This document shows, piece by piece, positions 53,388-64,000 of a stretch of 64,000 bases of DNA. A model generated the notes under the pieces. It was given only the letters and a program-made list of their open reading frames with translations, searched no databases and was not told the origin of the DNA. The DNA is taken from positions 352,494,932 through 352,558,931 of the forward strand of contig JARYHS010008074.1 of NCBI GenBank assembly GCA_031002005.1. Direction: 5' to 3'. Each line of letters opens with the position of its first letter. The first letter of the stretch is position 1. Source of the stretch: Vandiemenella viatica. Its lineage: Eukaryota; Arthropoda; Insecta; Orthoptera; Morabidae. The translations under genes were made by a program, and so were the position numbers.

Positions 53388-54410
53388 ATGCCTTTAAGAA
53401 GACGAAGAAGCCATTATCAACAGCTCACCGAGTTTGAACGAGGTCGTGTAGTAGGGCTACGAGAAGGTGGATTTTCTTTTCGCGATATTGCAGAAAGACT
53501 TGGCCGGAATGTATCCACTGTGCATGATTGTTGGGTGCAGTGGTCAAGGGATGGTACTGCCTCAAGAAGACCGGGTTCCGGGAGGCCACGTGGCACTACT
53601 GAGAGGGAAGACCGCCGTATTCGGCGTACAGCTGTGGCGCATCGTAATGCGTCTGCGGCAGAAATTCGAGCTGCAGTTGGTACCACAGTGACACAACGAA
53701 CTGTTAGAAATCGGTTACTTCAAGGACAGCTCCGAGCCAGGCGCCCTGTAGCGTGCATTCCACTGACTACAAGCCATCGCCGTTTGCGACTCCAGTGGTG
53801 TCAAGCCAGAGCTCATTGGAGGACGGAGTGGAGATCTGTTGTGTTTTCTGATGAAAGCAGGTTCTGCCTTGGTGCCAGTGATGGCCGAGTGTTGGTCAGA
53901 AGGAGGCCAGGGGAACGCCTGCAACCAAACTGTCTGCGGCCTAGACACACTGGACCTACACCTGGAGTCATGGTCTGGGGAGCAATTTCCTATGACAGCA
54001 GGAGCACTCTTGTGGTTATACCAAACACACTGACTGCAAATTTGTACGTCAGTCTGGTAATTCAACCTGTAGTGCTGCCATTCATGAACAGCATTCAAGG
54101 GGGAGTTTTTCAACAGGATAACGCTCGCCCTCATACCGCTGTTGTCTCGCAACGTGCTCTACAGAGTGTCGACATGTTACCTTGGCCTGCGAGATCACCA
54201 GATCTGTCTCCAATTGAACACGTATGGGATATCATTGGACGACAACTCCAGCATCATCCACAGCCAGCACTGACCGTCCCAGTATTGACAGCACAAGTAC
54301 AACAAGCATGGAACTCCATACCACAAAGTGACATTCGAAACCTGTATGACACAATGCATTCACGTTTGCAGGCTTGCATTCAAAATTCTGGAGGTTACAC
54401 CGGCTATTAA
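53388..54410 (+). CDS. Tc1-like transposase, 340 aa, intact
   Basis: The frame starts at ATG 53388 (GAATGCC context). Residues ~10-65 form the first HTH (LTEFERGRVVGLREGGFSFR). A GRPR hook (SGRPRGTTER) is at ~63-72 and the second HTH at ~75-125 (NASAAEIRAAVGTTVTQRTV). The DDE domain follows: VVFSDESRF (first Asp, ~153), VMVWGAIS, FQQDNARPHTA (second Asp, ~243) and SPDLSPIEHVWD (Glu, ~276). Length is normal for Tc1 transposases. Between the second Asp and the Glu there are 32 residues by my count, two fewer than the canonical DD34E. It cuts and pastes the element at TA sites. No lesion is visible, so it may be active. Confidence 0.94.
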   Translation: MPLRRRRSHYQQLTEFERGRVVGLREGGFSFRDIAERLGRNVSTVHDCWVQWSRDGTASRRPGSGRPRGTTEREDRRIRRTAVAHRNASAAEIRAAVGTTVTQRTVRNRLLQGQLRARRPVACIPLTTSHRRLRLQWCQARAHWRTEWRSVVFSDESRFCLGASDGRVLVRRRPGERLQPNCLRPRHTGPTPGVMVWGAISYDSRSTLVVIPNTLTANLYVSLVIQPVVLPFMNSIQGGVFQQDNARPHTAVVSQRALQSVDMLPWPARSPDLSPIEHVWDIIGRQLQHHPQPALTVPVLTAQVQQAWNSIPQSDIRNLYDTMHSRLQACIQNSGGYTGY

Positions 54411-54540
54411 TTTAACAGTATTTCACATTTGAAATGCATTTTCTTGAGCTTAAATTAACCTGTGATCTTGAAAATTTAATCAATTAAACATGTTAACTTG
54501 ACAAATGCATTGTCCAAATTTCATTACTCTACAATAATTT

Positions 54541-54574
54541 TTTCTTGGTGTTGGGATTTTTTTTTCCGTCTGTG
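54541..54574 (-). repeat. Tc1-like right terminal inverted repeat
   Basis: It starts TTTCTTGGTGTTGGG and ends CCGTCTGTG, followed by TA. It is the exact inverse of the left repeat. Confidence 0.92.
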
Positions 54575-54576
54575 TA

Positions 54577-55215
54577 TTATTCTACTTCTAGGCTTATAAA
54601 TTTATTTCTGCCTTATTACTACACCGTGTATGTGGTCTGCTTTGCTATACCCTATAAAACTTCTTGGGAACTTCATGTTTTGGCTTGCATTTAGCTTATA
54701 TCTTTAATCCTAAGGAACCATATTTCAATTCCATACTGTTGGAGTTTCCATCATTTTATAGAAATTCATTTGAGTTCCACTAAGTTTTCTCAGAGCCCTT
54801 TTAACCATTCCACACATCTCTGAAAAATAGGGAAACATATATTCAAAGTTCCTCATGTGTTGGTGCATCTTTACATTCCAAACATTTAAATTAACCTTCC
54901 AAAAATAGTTTTGACCTTGTTATTTCATAAGTCTGAATTAGACTACAAGCAAGCATGTTCTATTGAGAAGTGATAGAAGGATATCACATGCAAAGGCAGT
55001 TAACAAGCACTGAGATACAACTTGTCACAATGACAGTGTCAGGCACTCCAGTGATTGGGTTCAGTCCATTACAATGCCTCTTTAGGCAGAATGGGGAGAT
55101 TTGCACTAAACAACTGGTTAATATCATCCCTCAGACTATCTCTCTCATCATCTCCATCATCATCATAGTCGCAGCTGACAGTAAGCAGGAGGCATCGACC
55201 ATGCTCACCAGACAT
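54577..55215. other. intronic, unassigned
   Basis: A low-complexity ATC-rich stretch (about 55140-55170) is the only notable part. No exon seen. Confidence 0.4.
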
Positions 55216-56969
55216 TGTAAGCACCTTAGAATTTTGGTAAATTCTAGTTTCTTAGCTTCAAGTATAAGGGAGGAAGGAAGCTTTTATTTAAACATATAGT
55301 TTTCATTGCATACACACGTTATGGGAGGAAAGTTTCATATAGAAGCTGATACCACAACCTAACTTATTAAATAAACTATTTTAAAAGCAATAAAGTCACT
55401 CAACATTTAATAAAAGTACTAAATAAACTTTTTATAATAATAAAGAAACTTTTAAACCAACCTGGAATAGGATAATCCATTATTTTACCATTTGCAAATA
55501 ATAGATTTTTGCTACATGAGCATTTCACTATTTCTGAACACTTTTAAGTGAAGTAAAGTAATTTTTTATTAATAATAAGAATTCAAAAGAAAGCTAAATT
55601 CACTAAAATTCTGTAGTTTCTGATCGTGTAAATAACTTAAATAAATTTTTAAACACTTTGATAAATGCACTTCCCTTTTAACATTTTTTATCACATGTTC
55701 CTAGTAATTTCCCGAAATAAAAAGTAGATTTTCTAAAAGAACCAAAAATCTAGTATCACATTTTCAAATTTCAGAACATCTGATGCAGTGGAAAAGATTT
55801 TATATAGGTTTTTTAAAATTATTTCGTCACTAAACACACGTGGCTTCGCTTAGGAATTATTTGCGAGTGAACCAGACCATTCCCATAGAAAAAACAATTT
55901 TCAAAACACGTAATTAAATTCAGAGAAAATTCTGGTAATTTTACCTTTTTGATAAAAGCAATAGAAGAATAATTATTACCGTAAAACCATATCACTTCTA
56001 AATAGTTAATTTACCAAATCTTGTCTAGCTGTAATTTCATTATACTGCCACCAATCACGTATAATTTACATCCTTAAACTCAGGAATTTTTGGAGAACAT
56101 TTTGACACTAATTTTATCAATGTAATTTGCAATTCAGCAGAATTTCTAAAAGATTGAATAAATTCAAACGTTTAGGTAATTCCCCAATTGCGTAGGAGGT
56201 CATATCACTATGCAAAAATAAACAAAAATTAAACCTAATCACTCGAAATTTCCCACTAAACATCCTTTAGGCTTCTAGCAAATAAGACTAGACACTGTTA
56301 AAGTTTGAACGCTCTCTATACCTTCAATCACTGGGAATATTTAGTAAATCGGAAGCAGAAAGGTGCTGTACAGTTGCTGACGTCATTGGTTCGGGGGAGT
56401 TATATAAAAGATCGTGCAGAAAGCTCACTTTGTCTTTCTTTTGGTTTCGTCTTGTCTTTACTCCGGGAGCGTTATGTGAGGTAATCCGTACTAGTTTGTT
56501 TTGAAGCAGGGAGGCGTCGGTTGGAAACTTGCACTCAATGTCGGCCATGTTGGGTGTCGTCGTAATAGACTGCTACTTTAATGACTACTAAGAACTTTTA
56601 AATTTTCTAAACGGGCCGTTCGGTATTATTTCTCTCCACAACCTACAATTTTCTGGGAACGAGTGTTCAATCGCCTACTCAACTGTTTAATGCAATATTT
56701 CATGAATGTGACTTTGAAAATAAACTTAAAATTTTTCTTGAAGTGAACTGCTGGGATTTCGTACTAAAACTTTTCCTCAGCTTTGGGTTATAAAGCTTTG
56801 TGGCGGCCGTTTAGCATTTCAGTTGAGTTTCTAAGTAGGCATCATGGTCATTTAAGACTATTAAAGTCAGTCAGAACCTTTTCATCAGAGAACTTTTCAT
56901 TTTAAGTGAACTGCTAGTTAAGGCACTAAAGCGATAATACCACCCCGGTATCAGGTTTGTGTCCTTACA
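55216..56969 (+). mobile_element. solo LTR-like repeat, copy 3 (1754 bp)
   Basis: It starts TGTAAGCACCTTAGAATTTT and ends GTCCTTACA, and aligns with copy 2 along its length and with copy 1 at both ends. The TATA box TTATATAAAAG lies near 56400 and is followed by GC-rich sequence. A conserved AAAATAAACTTAAAA block near 56717 could serve as poly(A) signal. Flanking bases are ACAT and ACAG, so a 4-bp target duplication would need one mismatch. Confidence 0.7.
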
Positions 56970-57242
56970 ACAGTGGCTAATACCAGTTGAGCTTCTCAAA
57001 ATATGGTTAGAGATGGATTTAGTTAGCATTAGAGATATGTTTCCTATTCCTGAAAATAAATAGGTTTAAATTGGGCCCATCATTCAATAATTTAACTACT
57101 GTTCATCATTCAATAATTGGATTATGGTTAGTCGCCACTTAGCTGCATATTCATTGTTCAGTTATTAGCCAAAGATAACTTAGCCAAAGATAACTTAAAT
57201 GTGACAGACAAGTGCATATCAATCACTGTGTATATATACCCT

Positions 57243-57265
57243 TTGTAAATACTTTTTGTTTTACT

Positions 57266-57323
<58 letters not shown>

Positions 57324-57511
57324 ATCATTAGAGGTGGGATGGGACTGGGAACAAGGAATGGGAAGGAATTCGGCGATGGCCTTTTGAAGGAAGCATCACG
57401 GCATTTGCCTGGAGTGATTTGGGGAAACAATGGAAAACCCAAATCTGCATGCCCGGACAGGGATTCGAATTGGTGTCCTCCTGAATGTGAGACCAGAGCG
57501 TTGTAAATACT
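57243..57511 (-). repeat. young tRNA-derived SINE with poly(A) tail and 11-bp duplication
   Basis: The SINE (57254-57500, minus) is bounded by an 11-bp direct repeat TTGTAAATACT (57243-57253 and 57501-57511). Read on the minus strand it has the head AACGCTCTGGTCTCACATTC, box B ATTCGAATCCC, and the body CCCAAATCACTCCAGGC, ending in a run of 49 A (plus 57271-57319). The intact duplication and long tail indicate a recent insertion. Confidence 0.9.
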
Positions 57512-58712
57512 GTTTAAATTCGTATACATTACTTGTGCCACACTATGATGTGATAATAAATATGTAAATATTGGCAGCTACTGGCATAATTTCCTCTTCA
57601 TAATTCTAAAGCATGCACTCGCATACAAACCATGGATGTTCTTATTTGAAAATGACCCACAGGCACCCAATAGTCTACCTGTCAGCTGCTACAACTCTGC
57701 TTACAACAGTAAATTGGTGGTTGGTGCCAGCTCTCACAGCAGTTTCCCCAACCCACTACAGAATATGGATTCAGGGTAACTTTCAGGTAAGTTACACCAT
57801 GAAGGAAAGTTTTTTAATTCATGTGCAGAAGTGAATGTTGGGTTTCTTAAAGGATCACCGAATACTGGTCAAAAGAAGTTTCAGTACATCATTGCAAATT
57901 TCTGTACCAGATTGCCCTGCATCAAATCAGACATTACTGCTTGAATGAATAGGGGTAACAGGTGAGCATAATAAATTTACTGTCCAACCATCCAGTATCC
58001 CTCAAGAGATACATCATGGGACAGCAATACGATGTTGAGAACAGCAGTACTATTTTGTATCACCATTATTGGGGTCATTGGAATAATAGGCAGCAAACAC
58101 AGCAGTCTAAATCAGCAAAAAGTTGAAGCATGCATGCATGCACACGCACGCAAACACAGAGGTGCAGCATACATACCAGTTTATGTTGTCAGCATTTCCG
58201 AAAGCAGTACATAATTTACAGTAAGGGATCCCAGTAAAGCAGAGATCGAAAGAGCCAGCAGATGTAAGGAATCTGATACTTAAGAAATATACATTATTAT
58301 AAATTAATTTAGTGCTCAAGGGAAGCACAGCAGGTGAATGGGTAAAAAGATGTGTAGGGTAATTGCAAGGCAAAATATATGTTAAGTTTCAAGTTCCAGG
58401 TAAACATTTTCATTGGGATAAATGAATTAAATATAAAAGAGAGAAACCGTTACCAGGTTACATATATTAAATTGGTCATAACAGTAACTGAATAGAAAAA
58501 CTGAGTAATGAGATATATAAGAATAATGAGAGAGAGCTTATTAATTTTTGTGCAGAAGTAATAGTACATACATACTAATAATAGTTGGATTAAATTTGGA
58601 TCATAGCAAAATAAAAACATATGTGTATAAAGAACTAGGCCAGGAATACATAGAAGCGGTTGGAACCAGAATAGTATATAATTTTAATTAAGAATATTAC
58701 ATATTTTATTTG
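57512..58712. other. intronic, unassigned
   Basis: A CATG/CACG-rich microsatellite-like bit lies near 58128-58150. No exon or repeat family identified. Confidence 0.4.
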
Positions 58713-58998
58713 TAAATAACAAAGGATAGGCAAAATGACTCATCACTCACTAAAGTTGAAGGCTGTGATGGGTAAAAAACATATGAGACAAACAAAAATA
58801 TATACAATAGTTTGGTTTTACACCTTATTCATTTTATTGGGACTGAGTCATCTGGTTCGGGAGGTGTGCATATGCTGAAGTATACCACATGACTCATGAA
58901 TATTGTATATGTTTTTGTTCATCTCATATGTTTTCCACTTGTCGCATCCTTCAACTATGGTGAGTGATGAGTCATTTTCCCTGTCCTTTGTTATTTAT
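58713..58998. repeat. fold-back element (~100-bp arms)
   Basis: Arms 58713-58812 and 58898-58998 are inverted copies (AAATAACAAAGGA, GACTCATCACTCAC, AACATATGAGA) around an ~85-bp centre. Outer parts resemble the fold-back at 52529. Confidence 0.82.
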
Positions 58999-61455
58999 AT
59001 TGCCTAAAAGCAATTTCCTTTTTCCTTAATATCATATTATTTGTAAAAGTGTTGACTTTTTTTGGTGATGAGCCATCTTTCTCCCTTCATACTTAGCCAA
59101 AATCAATAAATGAGGTATCAATAAGGAGTGATCACAACTGCTATATTGCAGCACCACATATCTCACAGATATAGATTAGCTGAGTGCATTTGCTACAGAA
59201 GGGAGCTTTTTGGGCATTTGTTTCTGTTACAGAAACATTTAATCATTTTTAAATGATTCATAAGATGTTGTGTTTTGTTACATACCTATTTCAGTTGACT
59301 AATAAACAATTGCTGCAAATGAGCTGGTTATTCTTTCATCTACTAAAAACCACCAACCTCACTATTCATCATATATCATTCGGTAAATTTTCACACGGGG
59401 CACCTAGTATTCCATTAATCTTCTGACTAAATCAGTAATATTATATTATGTATAACAGAATTTATATATTACGCAATCAATAATATGGAACAGTAGCAGA
59501 AAAGTGTATTTATCACCATACAAGAGAGTTGTTCAAATAAAATACACCTGAAATTAGAAATGTCATAGTGGAGTAAAACTTGACACTCAAAATAATGTTA
59601 GTTAATATGCAGTAATTATTCAAATTGCAAATGGATCATTTAGTTAGCTGCCCTTTCAAGTAGATGCCTGAATTAGTACATGCTGAAATATTAATCAGTA
59701 ACAAAAGCCTTAATACTATCAGCTGGAAATGGAAAATTATGACCAGAGAAGTCAAAAAGAAACCTAGTAAACAACAAGCATACACAAATGGTAGACTGTA
59801 ATTAAATTAATTATACTCCCTCAATGGTACTAGAAACAATTATATCAATGCAATATAGCCAAAGTTTTATCATTGTTCCAAATATTACAGTTAGTATAAA
59901 AGCATGACGTTGCTGAGAGAAAAAGTATTCACTATATTTGTGGACTTCGTTAAGCAAGAAATGCAACAGATTTCACACGATAAGAACTAACTGAGAGTAG
60001 CTGAGCAATAAAAATAATCATTAACCAGAGACAAAAGTTCAACCTAAACTCATTTGGCATTTCAGGTTATACAAAGCAAATACCACAATAAATTATAGCT
60101 TTCACAGGAAAAGTGATGAGGAGAAGTCCTCATTAAAGTCAGATCATCAAAGCACATAACTGATTCAATTAAGCACTATTTTAATAAAAGGCTAAAATAA
60201 AAATTCTGAAATAATCAAGATATTTTGAGTTAAAATATTGACATTCTATTCTTTGCTTAGAAAATTTACTTATAATTGTAAGCTATTACTCTCTATAATA
60301 GATACATTTTAAATCTAATAATGCACACTAAAAAAGAAACATGTCCCCACTGAAACTAAATTCACCGTATTCAGGGATAAAACATGATTATTAAAGAAAC
60401 ATGAACACCAATTAAACAAAGAAGTAATTTTAATATGTAAAATCCAAAGTGTCACATGTTTGTGATAATAACATTACTGAAAATATCCCAGCTGTCCGAA
60501 AGGTGTATACAAGTACAATATAATGTGATATCCGTAATTTAATAAATGATGTGTAAAGTGTTGGAGTCTTCTATACTATTATAAATCTGTAAGCAAGCTG
60601 TGTGTGTCTCTTTATTTGAATGGGTACCGCGCAATGTGTACCACAGCAATTTGGATGGAGTTTTCAAATTTTTAGAGCGAATGGTCCGAATCAAAATCTG
60701 TGGAAATAACTAATGAGTTATATGTACCATATAAAGAAGCAAGAGATTAAAAGCCTTTATATACTGAAAATTGTTGGCCAGGGACCATTATTCACTTCAG
60801 ATGCACTCCTTACGCAAAAATCAGACAAAACTTAGGATTCCGTTTTAGTTTTGTTATTTAGATCTCTGGACCGCAGTACTTTAAAATAAATGGAATATGT
60901 GAATCAAAGGTAATCAGCATTGACATGCATCCTAACAGGTAAGATGTCATGTGAAATGCATTAGATTACTAATGTGGTAGACATAATTGTCTCTGGTAGA
61001 CAGTTAAACAGTTTGTCTCTGGTACAATATGTCTCATGTGATCACTATAGGAAGTACAATAAACATTATCACAGCAATATTTCTTCCTTATGGATACGAA
61101 AGACAGCTTTTTTTTCCTAGAAAAAAGATGTCTGAGAAACAACTACCATAAATATCAACAGGTAAAAATACATACTTTTTTCCATAATATGTACAGAACT
61201 GCCCATATTTCGATGTAGTTTACTCATTTAATACATATTTGGTGGCTATTATGTACAAATATTCTTGAACAAAATTGGCCAAAGAACCTGTGTACAAATT
61301 TTTGCTGTTTTTCAAACCATGGCCAGTAAAATAAACTGTTATTTCTATTAAATACCTCTTATAATCTTGAATTCATAATGTTTATCATCATACTGAGTTA
61401 GTGACGTCAGCAACACGCAACCAATGAAACAAAAAATTAACTAGGCATCCTTAAA
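58999..61455. other. intronic, unassigned
   Basis: The edge of a dispersed repeat is near 60573 (CTATACTATTATAAATCTGT), shared with 5860. No MTHFD2 exon, RNA gene or transposase found. Confidence 0.4.
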
Positions 61456-62005
61456 CCTTATGCTACACCATATAAATTATAAAACTAAATCCGTGCTCTA
61501 ACAAAGTATGTTAATCATCAGTCTGGTCCAGGCTGCATTTCAACCAAACCACAAAGTTTGCAATTGATTGTATTCGAAAATCGTAGCTTCTGCCACATGC
61601 ACAATAATAAAGTCACCGTTTCACTATAGCATCTTGGTCTGCTGGAAGTACTTATATGCGACTGAAATAATGGCATCAATAATATGGGTTTATTGAAAGC
61701 AAAGAGAATTAAAAATAATTTATATCCTAATGCTACACCATGTACATTATGAAGCTAAATCCATTGCCCCTTATGGTTTAACAAAGCATATCAGCTGTCT
61801 TCATGCTCCAGGCTGTATTTCAGCTGAACCACAACCTCCAATAATACTGCTGTTCAAAAATCATAGTTCCAATCACATGCACATTAATACATACACTGCA
61901 TCGTGATCAAATCTTGACATTTTGGAATTACTTCTATGTGGCTGAAATAATGGAATCAGTAATACGGTGATTTGAAAGCGAAAGAAATTAAAAATAATTC
62001 TTAAC
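61456..62005. repeat. diverged tandem duplication, 2 x ~270 bp
   Basis: CCTTATGCTACACCATATAA at 61456 and CCTAATGCTACACCATGTAC at 61726 start two units that share many blocks (TCCAGGCTG, AATTAAAAATAATT, CTGAAATAATGG). Similarity is moderate with indels. Function unknown. Confidence 0.75.
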
Positions 62006-62389
62006 GTGTGATACCACGTAATACTAGTTTCATTCCACGTAAATTGCTATTTTAAAGCAAAAATAATTGATCGTCAAAATATCCTAACAGCAAAAAGAAA
62101 AAATTCTGTTTCATAGGTTAAACATTATTGATTTTTTTATATACAACATTAATAAGTTTTTATTATTACACTGAAATATTTATTACTATTACTGTTTTTA
62201 TTAATAAAGAAAACTCTTACATTAAATACTCATCCAAGAGCACGAAGGAGCAGGTAACTGCTATATCGATTTAATTTGCGGTACCACAGTTATTGTGCAC
62301 CTCTGTATCAGAATTTAAAAATGGTACACAGAGGTGTTACAGTGACCGACCTACCAAGTAAGGTAAAGGTAACATCTTATTTCCTTTAT

Positions 62390-63134
62390 GCCCCGTTTAC
62401 ACGATGTGAGTTGACTGGAACTAGTGTACTGTCTTATTGCGTGTGCAGCACTGGGTAGTCCACTCTCCTCGTGTAAACAGGTACAAGACAGACAGTTGAC
62501 TCAGGATAGTGGACTCGTTTCATGACCAACTATTTGGCGTGCGAGTTCAGCAATCAAGATGATGACAACTAACAAGTCGCGTAAGTGTAGTAAAGCAGAG
62601 GCATTAAAATCTTTAGAATTGCATGAAAGTGAGGAAATTCCTTGGAATTTTAAGAATAAAAATTATAAAAAGGATTTTAAAGACTCTGATATCAAAAAAT
62701 TGCTTCATAGCGGTGTCATTTTTTATGTTTCAGAAAAAATATTTCACAATAGCTCTTAAAATTGAGATACAGTTGGCCTTAAATGATGCAACTCTATATC
62801 TTCACATTCAACTTTATATTTCTAAAAAGGCCCTGAAGCATTTAAAGCATTTCTTTTTAATATCCACTCTTTTAACGTTTTTCTGCGTTTTATTTTATTA
62901 TTCTTCATATCATTCAACATTATAATCAACAGATTAGCTATGATGTTAATTCATTTCTGTAATATGGACATACTATTTTCAATAAGATCACATATATGAG
63001 TAGAGAACTGTCCTCACAGTGGACAGTGCACTGTCTTCTAATTACGATCAGCATGCTAGTCAATTCTCATACCCCCTCCACCGACGGCCCAGCCAACTGT
63101 CATTCCCGTCAACACGCATCGTGTAAACGCAGCC
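62390..63134 (+). mobile_element. 745-bp TIR element with small frame (DNA transposon derivative)
   Basis: The ends GCCCCGTTTACACGATG (62390) and CATCGTGTAAACGCAGCC (63117-63134) are inverted copies with a perfect 13-bp core, extending to about 35 bp with mismatches (GAGTTGACTGGAA versus its counterpart). Inside are a GC-richer leader and a 66-residue frame (62559). The TIR text recalls PIF/Harbinger-type elements, but I could not see a clear target duplication. Confidence 0.65.
62559..62759 (+). CDS. 66-residue frame inside the TIR element, possible transposase remnant
   Basis: The frame begins ATGATGACAACTAAC after a GTTCAGCAATCAAG leader and encodes a Lys-rich, charged peptide (KNKNYKKDFKDSDIKK). 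I recognise no domain. The position just inside a TIR suggests the truncated start of a transposase or accessory protein gene, but it could be chance. Confidence 0.3.
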   Translation: MMTTNKSRKCSKAEALKSLELHESEEIPWNFKNKNYKKDFKDSDIKKLLHSGVIFYVSEKIFHNSS

Positions 63135-64000
63135 TAAAACATTGCTTCAATTACTTATATCAAAAAAATATAATATATATTTCTTTTTTACTTCGCACAA
63201 TAATTATCTCTATGAATTAGAACAAATTATTTTTCAGATAGCTTTTCTACTATACCATAAATTGTATTACATTAAAAAATTAATGGAAAAAAAACAAAAT
63301 TCCAATATAAAACCGAATCTAAGATAATAACTAAAACAAAGGAAAGTTTTAAGAAGACATTTACAATTCATGCCTCTCAGTGTTAATATTTGGTAATAGA
63401 ATAAAATCGGTAAAGAATTTTTACACATACTCAAGCAAACGTGCATGAAGCAGCAGGCAAATGCTAGTCAGGTAATAAAAGTATTGCTACTGAAGTGGTG
63501 CATAGCTAAGAAACAGTAATCAACCATATGGAGAGGTACAAAATCTAACAACAGCATGAAATACACACTGATTGTTTTGGGGTGGAATGCTTGTAAGTAG
63601 GGTTGTAACAGATGTCATCTCTGCGGATGCGGGTGCTGATGTGGATGCTCAATACTTGTTTTGCGGATGCAGATGTGGAAAAATTAATTTATAATTATTC
63701 AGATTTTAATATTTAATAAACTTAAAATCAAAATAAGTATATTTTTTATGCCAAATTCTACAATTTTCAGAAGTCATGTCTATTTCCATATAATATTTAT
63801 TTTTTGCTTCATCTTTCAACAACAAAACACATCGGATGATTTCACTAGTGAATTAAATTATTTACATAACGATCCACACATCTAAAAAAAAAAAAATCAT
63901 TGTCATGTGAACTTTGTGGAGTTCGCGGCTCGACTAATTCAAGCATCAAGCACAATGCCATGCAATCATACATCTCCGTGCCCGCCACCTGCCTTTCCAC
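63135..64000. other. unassigned right end of window
   Basis: A GCGGATGC-type imperfect repeat occurs at about 63623-63672. No exon seen. Confidence 0.4.

Larger units (their letters stand above)
53147..54574 (+). mobile_element. apparently intact Tc1-like transposon (1428 bp)
   Basis: Perfect 34-bp terminal inverted repeats (53147-53180 and 54541-54574, starting CACAGACGG and ending ACACCAAGAAA) are flanked by TA on both sides (53145-53146, 54575-54576), the Tc1/mariner target. Between them is one uninterrupted transposase gene. Identical ends and an open frame imply a recent insertion. It is in the MTHFD2 intron upstream of the exon at 52324, in the opposite direction. Confidence 0.94.

Noticed and set aside
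56324..56548. 74-residue minus-strand frame starting ATGGCCGAC with a good initiation context, looks like a first exon
   Set aside because: It lies antisense inside LTR-like copy 3, in the GC-rich part just around its TATA box, and has no recognised domain. The GC content explains the open frame. I keep a small doubt.
52450..64000. Further MTHFD2 exons (GRSKNVG and DVDGFH regions) expected upstream
   Set aside because: Searched by eye on the minus strand and not found; they probably lie beyond the window.

Overview
This looks like animal nuclear DNA, most likely from a large-genome insect, and I would guess a polyneopteran such as an orthopteran or a relative. The evidence is the AT-rich sequence, short exons with GT-AG borders split by introns of 12-18 kb, tRNA-derived SINEs, and a dense mix of Penelope, CR1/Jockey/RTE-like, BEL, Gypsy, Tc1, pogo/Tigger and hAT elements. 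Nothing prokaryotic (operons, Shine-Dalgarno sites, CRISPR) was seen. The species is not determined.

Two host genes are supported, and they converge. TXNDC15 (thioredoxin-domain membrane protein) runs on the + strand. Its visible exons are 4455-4657, 22909-23039 and 23119-23342, with a possible 40-bp exon at 4219-4258; the 5' exons lie left of the window. MTHFD2/Nmdmc (mitochondrial methylenetetrahydrofolate dehydrogenase/cyclohydrolase) runs on the - strand. Its last two exons are 52324-52449 and 39962-40131; the 5' exons lie beyond 64000. Splice phases match at every junction checked. The intergenic space 23343-39961 and the introns are almost entirely transposon debris.

Layout: 0.57-3.35 kb, decayed RTE-like non-LTR element. 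4.8-5.07 kb, Penelope-like tail. 7.3-9.8 kb, solo LTR-like repeat (copy 1). 9.9-10.25 kb, long palindrome. 11.1-14.3 kb, pogo/Tigger transposase pseudogene split by LTR-like repeat copy 2. 15.1-15.5 kb, Tc1 remnant interrupted by a nearly complete BEL retrotransposon (15495-22245, LTR pair, GGGGG target duplication). 24.3-28.9 kb, two minus-strand non-LTR elements, one with tandem 5' repeats. 30.5 kb, hAT fragment. 31.4-32 kb, Jockey-like fragment. 33.2-36.1 kb, three Penelope-like pieces, the first two head to head, the third carrying a hAT MITE. 37-38.8 kb, non-LTR remnants with a SINE inserted. 40.25-47.35 kb, Penelope-like element split by a Gypsy element (41755-46960, CCTTT target duplication). 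47.4-48.3 kb, CR1-like fragment. 49.1-51.3 kb, G-rich tandem array. 52.5 and 58.7 kb, related fold-back elements. 53147-54574, apparently intact Tc1-like transposon. 55216-56969, LTR-like repeat copy 3. 57.25 kb, young SINE. 62390-63134, TIR element.

The most interesting signals are (i) the long LTR-like family in three copies with a conserved TATA position and one perfect 4-bp target duplication, (ii) the intact Tc1-like element with perfect 34-bp TIRs and a 32-residue D-E spacing, (iii) the Penelope pieces with complementary content and hammerhead-like motifs, and (iv) the alternating 250/280-bp G-rich array. All family calls come from reading motifs by eye; no database was searched.
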